NCBI RefSeq assembly: GCF_937876455.1
Contig: NZ_CALFIG010000336.1
Coordinates: 1 to 13,005 of the forward strand
DNA length: 13,005 nt
Source of the DNA: an uncultured Flavobacterium sp.
GTDB taxonomy: Bacteria; Bacteroidota; Bacteroidia; Flavobacteriales; Flavobacteriaceae
Direction: 5' to 3'
Below the pieces are notes generated by a model. It did no database searches. It had not been told where the DNA came from and saw only the letters and a program-made list of their open reading frames with translations. Position 1 is the first letter of the stretch. Each line of letters starts with the position of its first letter. Below, piece by piece: positions 1-6,843 of this stretch. The translations under genes were made by a program, and so were the position numbers.

Positions 1-27
1 TTTCCCTACACGACGCTCTTCCGATCT
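1..27 (+). other. Illumina TruSeq adapter remnant (artefact)
   Basis: These bases match the 3' end of the standard Illumina TruSeq universal (read 1) adapter, ending in ACGACGCTCTTCCGATCT. Directly after them, at base 28, the reading frame of ribosomal protein L25 begins in mid-gene. The base composition differs sharply from the AT-rich surroundings. This is library sequence left at a contig end, not genomic DNA, and nothing upstream of base 28 should be interpreted biologically. Confidence 0.97.
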
Positions 28-336
28 ATCACTATGGAAGTACCTGTTAAAATTACAGGAACTTCTCCAGGGGTGCTTTTAGGAGGTGTTTTACGTTTAA
101 ATCAACGTAAATTAAAAGTAAGAGCGTTACCAGCAAACTTACCTGATTTTGTTGAAGCAAACATTTCTGAATTAGAAATGGGTAACAAATTATATGTTAC
201 TAAATTAGAAACAAAAAACTTTAAAATTCTTCACCCAGACAACACTGTGGTTTGTCAAGTAAGAATTTCTCGTGCGGCAATGAAGGCTGCTCAAGAAGCT
301 GCAAAAGCAGAAAAAGGAGCAAAAAAGAAAAAATAA
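28..336 (+). CDS. rplY: 50S ribosomal protein L25 (Ctc form), 5'-truncated
   Basis: This is the C-terminal part of bacterial L25 in its long Ctc/TL5 form, which binds 5S rRNA in the large ribosomal subunit. About 102 codons are visible, starting I-T-M-E-V-P-V-K at base 28. The ATG at 34 is an internal methionine, because the homologous region lies about halfway through a protein of roughly 200 residues; the 5S-binding N-terminal half is missing. The visible part is the Ctc beta-domain (V-P-V-K-I-T-G-T-S-P-G-V, then V-R-A-L-P-A-N-L-P-D and H-P-D-N-T-V-V). It ends in the Ala/Lys-rich tail usual in Bacteroidetes (KAEKGAKKKK). The truncation is due to the contig end, where adapter is joined to the gene, and not to a mutation. 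The gene converges on the PLP-enzyme gene across a shared hairpin terminator. Confidence 0.93.
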   Translation: MTMEVPVKITGTSPGVLLGGVLRLNQRKLKVRALPANLPDFVEANISELEMGNKLYVTKLETKNFKILHPDNTVVCQVRISRAAMKAAQEAAKAEKGAKKKK

Positions 337-359
337 TCAAACGATTATTTTTCAACATA

Positions 360-391
360 AAAAATCCCGATGGTTACATCGGGATTTTTGT
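360..391. terminator. Bidirectional intrinsic terminator between rplY and the PLP-enzyme gene
   Basis: A perfect 12-bp stem (360-371 with 378-389) carries a CCCGAT/ATCGGG core, a 6-nt GGTTAC loop and flanking A and T tracts. It sits between two converging stop codons, so it can terminate transcription in both directions. The stop of the minus-strand gene lies just beyond its T tract. Confidence 0.9.
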
Positions 392-393
392 TT

Positions 394-1539
394 TTATTTA
401 AAAGCCTGTTCTAAGTCAAGTAGTAAATCATCTATATCCTCTACACCTACACTTAAGCGCACTAAATCGTCTGTGATTCCAATTTCTTTACGTTTGTCTT
501 CAGGTATAGAAGCGTGTGTCATTAATGCAGGATGATTAGCCAATGATTCTACTCCACCTAATGATTCAGCTAAGGTGAACACTTTTAATTTTTCTAAAAA
601 AGAAATAGCATCGGCTTTAGCGCCCGATGTAAAAGTGAAAGATACCATTCCACCAAAACCACCAATCATTTGCTTTTTAGCAATTTCATGAAAAGGATGG
701 CTTTCTAACCCTGGATAATAGACACGGGCTACTTTTGAATGTTGCGCTAGGAAAGCAGCCACTTTTGCTCCATTTTCGCAATGTCTTTGTACGCGTAAAT
801 GTAATGTTTTAATTCCTCTTAAAACCAAATAACTATCCATTGGTCCTAAAGTGCCTCCGGTGGCAAATTGTGCAAAATGTAATTTCTCACCTAATGCTTC
901 GTCTTTTACAATTAAAGCGCCTGCGATAACATCACTATGGCCACCTAAATATTTAGTTGCCGAATGCATAACTATATCTGCGCCTAAATCTAAGGGTTTT
1001 TGCAAATAAGGCGTAGCAAAAGTATTATCTACAGCAAACAATATTTGATGTTTTTTAGTAATAGTTGCAATAGCTGCTATATCAGCTAATTTCATTAACG
1101 GGTTAGTAGGGGTTTCTACCCAAACAAGTTTGGTGTTTACGTTTATTAAGGATTCAAATTTGTCTAAATCGTTCATATCCACAAAATGGAATTTTATTCC
1201 AAACTCTTGATAGATACGCGAAAACATACGATACGTGCCCCCATATAAATCGTCCATAGCAACGACTTCATCACCTGGTTTTAATAATTTCAACACACTA
1301 TCTGTAGCTGCTAATCCAGAAGAAAAAGCTAAGCCTCTTGTGCCGTTTTCAATGCTCGCTAATGCCTCTTCTAAAGCTGTACGAGTTGGATTGGCAGCAC
1401 GACTATATTCATAATTGCCTATGGGCTGACCAGGGCTTTTTTGTACAAAGGTAGAAGTTTGATACACAGGAGGCATAACAGCGCCAGTGCTTGGATCATG
1501 GTGTTGATTGCCATGAATTACTTTAGTGTTAAATTTCAT
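394..1539 (-). CDS. metB: Cystathionine gamma-synthase / gamma-lyase family PLP enzyme
   Basis: A 381-residue cytosolic enzyme of the Cys/Met-metabolism PLP family (fold type I), close to the family's usual length. The Schiff-base lysine is K196 in S-A-T-K-Y-L-G-G-H-S-D. Other family signatures are Y-S-R-x-x-N-P-T-R (residues 45-53), whose Tyr and Arg bind cofactor phosphate of the neighbouring subunit, S-S-G-L-A-A (73-78), the PLP-ring aspartate D171 in V-D-N-T-F, and E-S-L-G-G-V-E-S-L (325-333). The family includes cystathionine gamma-synthase (O-acylhomoserine plus cysteine to cystathionine) and cystathionine gamma-lyase (the reverse transsulfuration step). Sequence inspection does not separate them, so the metB symbol is provisional. 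The gene lies 31 bp downstream of the TPR gene on the same strand with no hairpin between them, so read-through is possible, but a TAnnTTTG box in the gap suggests it has its own promoter. Confidence 0.92.
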   Translation of the reverse strand: MKFNTKVIHGNQHHDPSTGAVMPPVYQTSTFVQKSPGQPIGNYEYSRAANPTRTALEEALASIENGTRGLAFSSGLAATDSVLKLLKPGDEVVAMDDLYGGTYRMFSRIYQEFGIKFHFVDMNDLDKFESLINVNTKLVWVETPTNPLMKLADIAAIATITKKHQILFAVDNTFATPYLQKPLDLGADIVMHSATKYLGGHSDVIAGALIVKDEALGEKLHFAQFATGGTLGPMDSYLVLRGIKTLHLRVQRHCENGAKVAAFLAQHSKVARVYYPGLESHPFHEIAKKQMIGGFGGMVSFTFTSGAKADAISFLEKLKVFTLAESLGGVESLANHPALMTHASIPEDKRKEIGITDDLVRLSVGVEDIDDLLLDLEQAFK

Positions 1540-1554
1540 TAGTTATTTTTTTTA

Positions 1555-1562
1555 CAAATATA
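1555..1562 (-). promoter_or_regulatory. Candidate -7 box (TATATTTG) for the PLP-enzyme gene
   Basis: An exact TAnnTTTG match on the minus strand lies 15 nt before the ATG, within the 31-bp gap after the TPR gene. I see no TTG at the usual -33 spacing, so support rests on the -7 element and its position. Confidence 0.5.
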
Positions 1563-1570
1563 AAAACATT

Positions 1571-3355
1571 TTAACTCCCTTCGGGTTTATCCCCTCTCAA
1601 AAGCCTGTATTGCATTCGAGCTTCTGTGAAATAAATACTATCAGGGTGTTCCAATACAATTTTTTCATAATAGCCTTTTGCTTTTTCATAGTCACTTTTA
1701 TATTTTCTAAAAATTTCAGCACTAAAAAATAAGGCTTCATCAATATAAATACAATCTTTATGAAGTTCTAATACTTGCTTGTAATAGTTCAGGGCTTGTT
1801 CATAGTCTCCCGTTTTTTCATAATTACGAGCTATTTTATAACTTGTTGCAGGTTCAATGCTTGTTCCTTTGTGTTTTTCTAAAACCTGTAAAAAAGCAGT
1901 TAATGCTTCTTTAGGCTTATTTTGATATTCTAAAAAATCGGCATGTGAAAAATCTTGAAGTGCAACCCGCAAAGAATCTTCCGCAGAATGATCACTAATT
2001 AGTAAAAATAATTCTACTGCATCATTTGCAATAAGTAAGGTAGAAGCTTGTTTTAATTCTTTGGCTTGTTTCATTGCCCAATCAAAATCTTTTTTATAAA
2101 AGCTTGTTTTAGCCATTTTCATAGTAGCTTCGTGAGCTAGTTCATCATTTGGTAAATCATTTTCTATTTGGGCATAATAAATAATGGCCTGATTAAATTT
2201 TTCATCATAAACATAAACATCTGCTGTTTCCATTTTAACTTTTGCTTTTTGCCTTGTGTTTATTGGTGTTTGAAGCAAAGTGTTTAAAATTTCTTTGGAA
2301 ATAGCCACTTGATTTAAATGAAACGCGTAAAAATGAGCCGCTAAGAGTTGTAAATCTAAAGCAAAAGGCGAATTTTTATAACGCGCAATTTGCACATCTA
2401 TTTCTGTTTTTAGTTCCGAATAATTCTCAGGCTTTGCAGCATTAATTTTATTTTTCAATATGTAATACTGCGCCAAAATAAGCGTTTCTTCGTCAGAAGT
2501 GTTTTCAATAATAAACGAAAAAATAACACTGGCTGTTTCTAAATCATTGTCATTAATACAAAGTTGTGCTAACTGAATAATGTCTTCAAAAGATTCTGGA
2601 TTTCGTTTATAAATAGCCTTTTCTTGTATAAAAGCTTTGTTGTACTCTTTTTGTTGAATGTAAAGCCAACTTAAAAACTGATTCCAATATACGGTTTGAT
2701 TTTTTTGTGTGCGAAGCAATAATTCTTTTTTCAATGCTACTAAAAAAGTACCTTCTGTGTCTTCTTGCAAAAAGAATGTTAACTGATTTTGAACATTAAT
2801 GGTGCTATTAGGATTGTTATAAGCATAGTCTAGCAATTTGCTAACCATGGTGTCTAAATTTCCCAGTTGACCCTGCAATAAAGCCATTTGGTAGTCAAAA
2901 TTTAAATTAGGATTAGATTTTTGTCCTAATTCATAGGTTTTATAAGCCCATTCTAATAGACTTTTTTGCTCAAAAGTTTGTGCTACGCTATAGGTGTTGT
3001 TTGCGTTTTCTTGAATTGTTGCAAGTGCTTTTTCGTAATAGTTGGTTGCTTTGGTTTGATTTTTTTGCAACTGGTAATTGTACCCTATTTCAATTAAATA
3101 GCTAGGCGCTGGGAACTTTTTGTATTTTGAAAAAAGTAATTCTTCCGCTTTAGCATAATTTTGTTGCTGTTGGTAACAACTGGCTAATTTTTGGATATAA
3201 AAAGAATTACTAGGTTGTTTAATTGCAATTTCTTCAAATAATGCAGCGGCTTTGTCATATTCGCCTTTTTCGAAATAATTAAGCGCTAATTGTTCGTTCT
3301 GTGCCGAAACAAAAAGGGTGAAAAACAATCCGAATATGTAATACAATCTATGCAT
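1571..3355 (-). CDS. Secreted tetratricopeptide-repeat (TPR) protein
   Basis: A protein of about 594 residues, exported to the periplasm or outer-membrane side, with no enzymatic motif. The N-terminus MHRLYYIFGLFFTLFVSAQ is a Sec signal peptide with the S-A-Q ending common in flavobacteria. The rest is helical and made of TPR-like pairs. The clearest are at the N-terminus (A-L-N-Y-F-E-K-G-E-Y-D-K-A-A-A-L-F) and near the C-terminus (K-I-A-R-N-Y-E-K-T-G-D-Y-E-Q-A-L-N-Y-Y, then Y-E-K-A-K-G-Y-Y-E-K-I-V). An in-frame GTG at 3370 would add five residues, but it lies inside the serS terminator stem, and the ATG at 3355 places the signal peptide correctly. TPR arrays scaffold protein complexes; the partner is unknown. 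It sits between serS and a PLP-enzyme gene, which gives no functional clue. Confidence 0.85.
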   Translation of the reverse strand: MHRLYYIFGLFFTLFVSAQNEQLALNYFEKGEYDKAAALFEEIAIKQPSNSFYIQKLASCYQQQQNYAKAEELLFSKYKKFPAPSYLIEIGYNYQLQKNQTKATNYYEKALATIQENANNTYSVAQTFEQKSLLEWAYKTYELGQKSNPNLNFDYQMALLQGQLGNLDTMVSKLLDYAYNNPNSTINVQNQLTFFLQEDTEGTFLVALKKELLLRTQKNQTVYWNQFLSWLYIQQKEYNKAFIQEKAIYKRNPESFEDIIQLAQLCINDNDLETASVIFSFIIENTSDEETLILAQYYILKNKINAAKPENYSELKTEIDVQIARYKNSPFALDLQLLAAHFYAFHLNQVAISKEILNTLLQTPINTRQKAKVKMETADVYVYDEKFNQAIIYYAQIENDLPNDELAHEATMKMAKTSFYKKDFDWAMKQAKELKQASTLLIANDAVELFLLISDHSAEDSLRVALQDFSHADFLEYQNKPKEALTAFLQVLEKHKGTSIEPATSYKIARNYEKTGDYEQALNYYKQVLELHKDCIYIDEALFFSAEIFRKYKSDYEKAKGYYEKIVLEHPDSIYFTEARMQYRLLRGDKPEGS

Positions 3356-3402
3356 AAAAAAACAATGCACTAAATTAAACCATTTTTAGTTAATTTAGTG
3401 CA
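3354..3402 (-). terminator. Intrinsic terminator after serS, abutting the TPR gene start
   Basis: A perfect 13-bp stem (3366-3378 with 3390-3402, arm TGCACTAAATTAA) with an 11-nt loop is followed on the minus strand by ATTG and seven T residues. It lies 22 bp past the serS stop. The T tract runs directly into the ATG of the TPR gene at 3355, so terminator and start region are physically merged. Confidence 0.8.
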
Positions 3403-3423
3403 AGGTTGGGATGTTTTTTACGA

Positions 3424-4695
3424 TTAATTAATCATATCAAATCCCGTATATTTTCTTAATACTTCAGGAATTACAATACCTTCTGGTGTTTGATAATTTT
3501 CTAAAATACCCGCTAAAACTCTTGGTAAAGCTAAAGAACTTCCGTTTAGAGTATGTGCCAATTGATTTTTACCGTTAGTATCTTTATATCTTAATTTTAA
3601 TCGATTAGCCTGAAAAGTTTCAAAGTTAGAGACTGAAGAAATTTCTAACCACCTGTCTTGAGCAGTTGAAAACACTTCAAAATCGTAAGTCAATGCCGAA
3701 GCAAAACTCATGTCTCCACCACATAGGCGCAATATTCTATATGGCAATTGTAATTCGTCTAAAATACCTTTTACATGTTCTACCATGCCGTCTAAGGCTG
3801 CATATGAATTTTCAGGTTTTTCAATACGAACAATTTCAACTTTGTCAAACTGATGTAAACGATTAAGTCCTCTCACGTGTGCGCCATATGAACCGGCTTC
3901 TCTTCTAAAACAAGGCGTATAACCTGTACACAAAATTGGCAAATCATTTTCTTGAACTAAATCATCTCTAAATAAATTCGTAACAGGAACCTCTGCTGTT
4001 GGTATTAAATATAAATCATCAATACCGATGTGATACATTTGTCCTTCTTTGTCAGGTAATTGTCCTGTTCCAAATCCAGACGCCTCGTTTACTACGTGAG
4101 GCACTTGGTATTCTTGGTAACCCGATTCGGTGTTTTTGTCTAAAAAATAGGTAATCAAAGCACGTTGTAATTTAGCACCTTTGCCTTTATATACTGGGAA
4201 TCCTGCACCTGTAATTTTTACACCTAATTCAAAATCAATGATGTCATATTTTTTTGCTAACTCCCAATGCGGTAAAGCACCTTCGTGTAACACAGGAATT
4301 GTTCCTTTTTGAAACACATTCAAATTATCTTCAGCCGTTTTTCCAGCAGGTACAATATCAGCTGGTAAATTTGGAAGTTTATAGAGTTCTTCTTGAAGTA
4401 AGCTAGATGTTTCATTTAAAACATCATTTAGCTCTTTGGTTTTTTCCTTGATTTGAGATGTTTTTTCTTTTAAAATTTCGGCTTTTGCTTTTTCGCCATT
4501 TTTCATTAATTCACCAATGTCTTTGGAAATTTTATTAGATTCGGCTAAAAGATTGTCTAATTCCACTTGCGTAGCTCTTCTTTTTTCGTCTAGCTCTACA
4601 ACAAGATTTACAATAGTAGCGGCATCAAAATTCTTTTTGGCTAATCTGCTGACTACTTCTTCTTTGTTTTCTCTAATAAAATGTACTTGTAACAT
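3424..4695 (-). CDS. serS: Seryl-tRNA synthetase
   Basis: A 423-residue class II aminoacyl-tRNA synthetase that charges tRNA-Ser, full length for the bacterial family. Residues about 30-105 form the charged, heptad-rich antiparallel coiled-coil arm that grips the long variable arm of tRNA-Ser. The catalytic domain shows T-A-E-V-P (233-237), motif 2 with F-R-R-E (263-266), E-I-S-S-V-S-N (351-357, containing a conserved serine-site glutamate), and motif 3 N-G-S-S-L-A-L-P-R-V-L-A (384-395) with the invariant arginine R392. The start ATG matches the family N-terminus (MLQVHFIREN). Upstream is an exact -7 box, and downstream a strong hairpin terminator separates it from the TPR gene, so it is probably mainly monocistronic. 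Confidence 0.98.
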   Translation of the reverse strand: MLQVHFIRENKEEVVSRLAKKNFDAATIVNLVVELDEKRRATQVELDNLLAESNKISKDIGELMKNGEKAKAEILKEKTSQIKEKTKELNDVLNETSSLLQEELYKLPNLPADIVPAGKTAEDNLNVFQKGTIPVLHEGALPHWELAKKYDIIDFELGVKITGAGFPVYKGKGAKLQRALITYFLDKNTESGYQEYQVPHVVNEASGFGTGQLPDKEGQMYHIGIDDLYLIPTAEVPVTNLFRDDLVQENDLPILCTGYTPCFRREAGSYGAHVRGLNRLHQFDKVEIVRIEKPENSYAALDGMVEHVKGILDELQLPYRILRLCGGDMSFASALTYDFEVFSTAQDRWLEISSVSNFETFQANRLKLRYKDTNGKNQLAHTLNGSSLALPRVLAGILENYQTPEGIVIPEVLRKYTGFDMIN

Positions 4696-4714
4696 AATGA
4701 ATTATTTTGGATAG

Positions 4715-4722
4715 CAAATGTA
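4715..4722 (-). promoter_or_regulatory. Candidate -7 box (TACATTTG) for serS
   Basis: An exact TAnnTTTG match on the minus strand, 19 nt upstream of the serS ATG, in the 153-bp divergent gap between serS and the M1 peptidase. No TTG is visible at the expected -33 spacing. Confidence 0.55.
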
Positions 4723-4848
4723 GTAAATTGTACTAAAATACTAAACTATATTACAAAACAAATTGGCAAATTAGTAATGAAATAAATACAAAATTTAGAA
4801 TGCGCATTTTTTTTGTTATTTTAGCCAACTGTATAATTTAGTTAAATT

Positions 4849-6771
4849 ATGAGAAAAATAGCTATAATCGTTTTGATTTGTAATTTTACGTTGGCTTTTT
4901 GTCAAAATCTTGAAAGCACATCATCAATTGCAGAAGCTGAAATGAAAGCCGCGTCTTCGTTGTTAAATTTTCAAGTGAATCCAAACACGCAAAATTATGA
5001 CATCACCTATCACGAACTTAGATTTACAGTAGATCCTGCAGTTTACAGCATTAGTGGGGTAGTAAAAACAACGTTTACCGCCTTATCTACTATGAGTACA
5101 GTCACTTTTGATATGGCAACAGCGCTTACAGTGAGCAGTGTAACTATGAATAATTCTAATTTGACATTTACGCAAGCTAATTATGAATTGGTTATTAATT
5201 TACCCACTTCTTTAGCTGCGGGTTCAAGTGCTACTGTAACAATTACTTACTCGGGCGCTCCACCTACAGGAGAAGCTGCTTTTACAACGGATGTACACAA
5301 TGGCACACCTGTTTTATATACACTTTCAGAGCCATATGGTGCAAGAGATTGGTGGCCTTGTAAACAAGACTTGAACGACAAAATTAACAGTATTGATATT
5401 TATATAACCGCACCTTCAAGTTATGTAAGTGTGGCTAACGGATGGCAACAAAGTGAAGTTACAGTAGGAAATTCGAAAACAACTTTTTTTAAACACAATT
5501 ACCCAATACCTGCTTATTTAGTAGCAATTGCAGTAACTAACTATCAAATTTATAATCAACAAGGTGGTTTAGGTACATTGGCAAGTCCTTATTTTCCTAT
5601 AGTAAATTATATATATCCAGAAACGTATGCTACCGCAACAACTGCCACTCAATTAGGTACTACTCCCACCATCATTAATTTATATGAATCTTTATTAGAA
5701 CCCTATCCTTTTAGAACTGAAAAATACGGACACGCGCAATTTGGCTGGGGAGGAGGAATGGAACATACTACCGTTTCTTTTATGGGTAGTTTTGGAAGAG
5801 GATTAATTGCACATGAAATGGCCCATCAATGGTTTGGAGATAAAATTACGTGCGGAACATGGAAAGATATATGGCTAAACGAAGGAATTACAGAATACAT
5901 GTCGGGCTTGGTTGTTGAAAATCTTGATGGCGCAACTTCTTTTGTGTCTTGGAAAAATGGAAAAATTAATAATATTACTTCTCAAACTTCGGGTTATGTA
6001 TACCTACAAGATAGTGATTTAACAAATGTAAATAGAATTTTTTCTTCAAGATTAACCTACGACAAAGGCTCAATGGTTACGCATATGTTGCGATGGAAGT
6101 TAGGGAATACAATGTTTTTTCAAGCATTAAAAAATTATTTGGCCGACCCTGCTTTAGCTTATGGCTATGCGGTAACAGCTAATTTGAAATCACATTTAGA
6201 AGCGGTATATGGCAGCAGTTTAACAGAGTTTTTTAACGATTGGATTTACAATCAAGGCTATCCTACCTATGCAATAACAGCTCAAAATTGGGCACAAGGA
6301 CAAGCTAAAATAACGGTGAATCAAACCCAATCACATAGTAGTGTGAGTTATTTTGAAATGCCATTGCCAATTCGTTTACTAGGAAGTGGCGGACAAACAC
6401 ATGATGTAGTAGTCAACAATACAGTAAATGGCGAATCGTTTATTGTTTCTGTTCCATTTGTAATCACAGGAGTGCAGTTTGACCCAGATAAGCACATTGT
6501 TTCCAAAAACAATACGGTAACGCTAGGAAATGAATCCTTTGAAGTCAATGACACAATTTCTTTATATCCAGTTCCTACAAGTAATGAATTGCATATTCAA
6601 TTGCCTACAAATATAGATGTAATAGAAGTGAAAATAGTGAATGCACTTGGTCAGTTAGAGGGAAATTACTTTTCAAAAGATTTAGATGTAAGCGCTCTAT
6701 CTGTTGGGCTTCATTGGGTAGAAATTCAAACGGCTGAAGGCGTATTTCATAAAAGTTTCATAAAAAAATAA
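4849..6771 (+). CDS. Secreted M1-family metallopeptidase with T9SS type A sorting tail
   Basis: A 640-residue zinc aminopeptidase-type enzyme of family M1 (gluzincin). The N-terminus MRKIAIIVLICNFTLAFCQ is a Sec signal peptide. Next come the M1 beta-sandwich domain (about 40-235) and the catalytic domain, with exopeptidase motif G-G-G-M-E-H (301-306, a variant of GAMEN), zinc site H-E-M-A-H (322-326), third zinc ligand E345 in W-L-N-E-G, exactly 18 residues after H326, and probable catalytic Tyr404. No long helical C-terminal aminopeptidase N domain is present. Residues about 571-640 instead form a type A T9SS C-terminal domain: L-Y-P-V-P (Asn of canonical YPNP replaced by Val), N-A-L-G-Q, a D-V-S-A-L-S-V-G-L segment and a K-S-F-I-K-K end. 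Export across the outer membrane by T9SS, then peptide scavenging, is the inferred role. It diverges from serS and is terminated before rseP. Confidence 0.93.
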   Translation: MRKIAIIVLICNFTLAFCQNLESTSSIAEAEMKAASSLLNFQVNPNTQNYDITYHELRFTVDPAVYSISGVVKTTFTALSTMSTVTFDMATALTVSSVTMNNSNLTFTQANYELVINLPTSLAAGSSATVTITYSGAPPTGEAAFTTDVHNGTPVLYTLSEPYGARDWWPCKQDLNDKINSIDIYITAPSSYVSVANGWQQSEVTVGNSKTTFFKHNYPIPAYLVAIAVTNYQIYNQQGGLGTLASPYFPIVNYIYPETYATATTATQLGTTPTIINLYESLLEPYPFRTEKYGHAQFGWGGGMEHTTVSFMGSFGRGLIAHEMAHQWFGDKITCGTWKDIWLNEGITEYMSGLVVENLDGATSFVSWKNGKINNITSQTSGYVYLQDSDLTNVNRIFSSRLTYDKGSMVTHMLRWKLGNTMFFQALKNYLADPALAYGYAVTANLKSHLEAVYGSSLTEFFNDWIYNQGYPTYAITAQNWAQGQAKITVNQTQSHSSVSYFEMPLPIRLLGSGGQTHDVVVNNTVNGESFIVSVPFVITGVQFDPDKHIVSKNNTVTLGNESFEVNDTISLYPVPTSNELHIQLPTNIDVIEVKIVNALGQLEGNYFSKDLDVSALSVGLHWVEIQTAEGVFHKSFIKK

Positions 6772-6784
6772 GTAGAATACAAAT

Positions 6785-6819
6785 TTGTTTAAAAAAGTAA
6801 GGTGAAAACCTTACTTTTG
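6785..6819 (+). promoter_or_regulatory. Candidate rseP promoter overlapping the upstream terminator
   Basis: A TTG at 6785-6787 is followed, after a 24-nt spacer, by an exact TAnnTTTG box (TACTTTTG, 6812-6819), which lies 24 nt before the rseP ATG. The spacer is at the long end for Bacteroidetes promoters. The -7 box falls in the 3' arm of the terminator hairpin. Confidence 0.5.
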
Positions 6820-6825
6820 TCTTTT
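6793..6825 (+). terminator. Intrinsic terminator after the M1 peptidase
   Basis: A perfect 11-bp stem (AAAAGTAAGGT at 6793-6803 with 6808-6818) closed by a GAAA tetraloop and followed by the T-rich run TTTTGTCTTTT. It begins 21 bp after the peptidase stop. Its 3' arm contains the candidate rseP -7 box. Confidence 0.8.
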
Positions 6826-6843
6826 AAACCAAAATAGCACAAA

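Noticed and set aside
34..36. ATG at 34 as the start of a 100-residue protein
   Set aside because: It is an internal methionine of L25; the frame is open to the adapter junction at base 28 and the preceding I-T fits the family sequence.
3356..3370. GTG at 3370 as the TPR protein start
   Set aside because: It lies inside the serS terminator stem and would put five extra residues before a well-formed signal peptide that begins at the ATG at 3355.
3666..3866. Plus-strand open frame inside serS, and similar frames at 1526-1732, 4517-4714, 6348-6554, 8661-8939 and 9387-9569
   Set aside because: All are antisense shadows or overlaps of well-supported genes and encode no recognisable protein.
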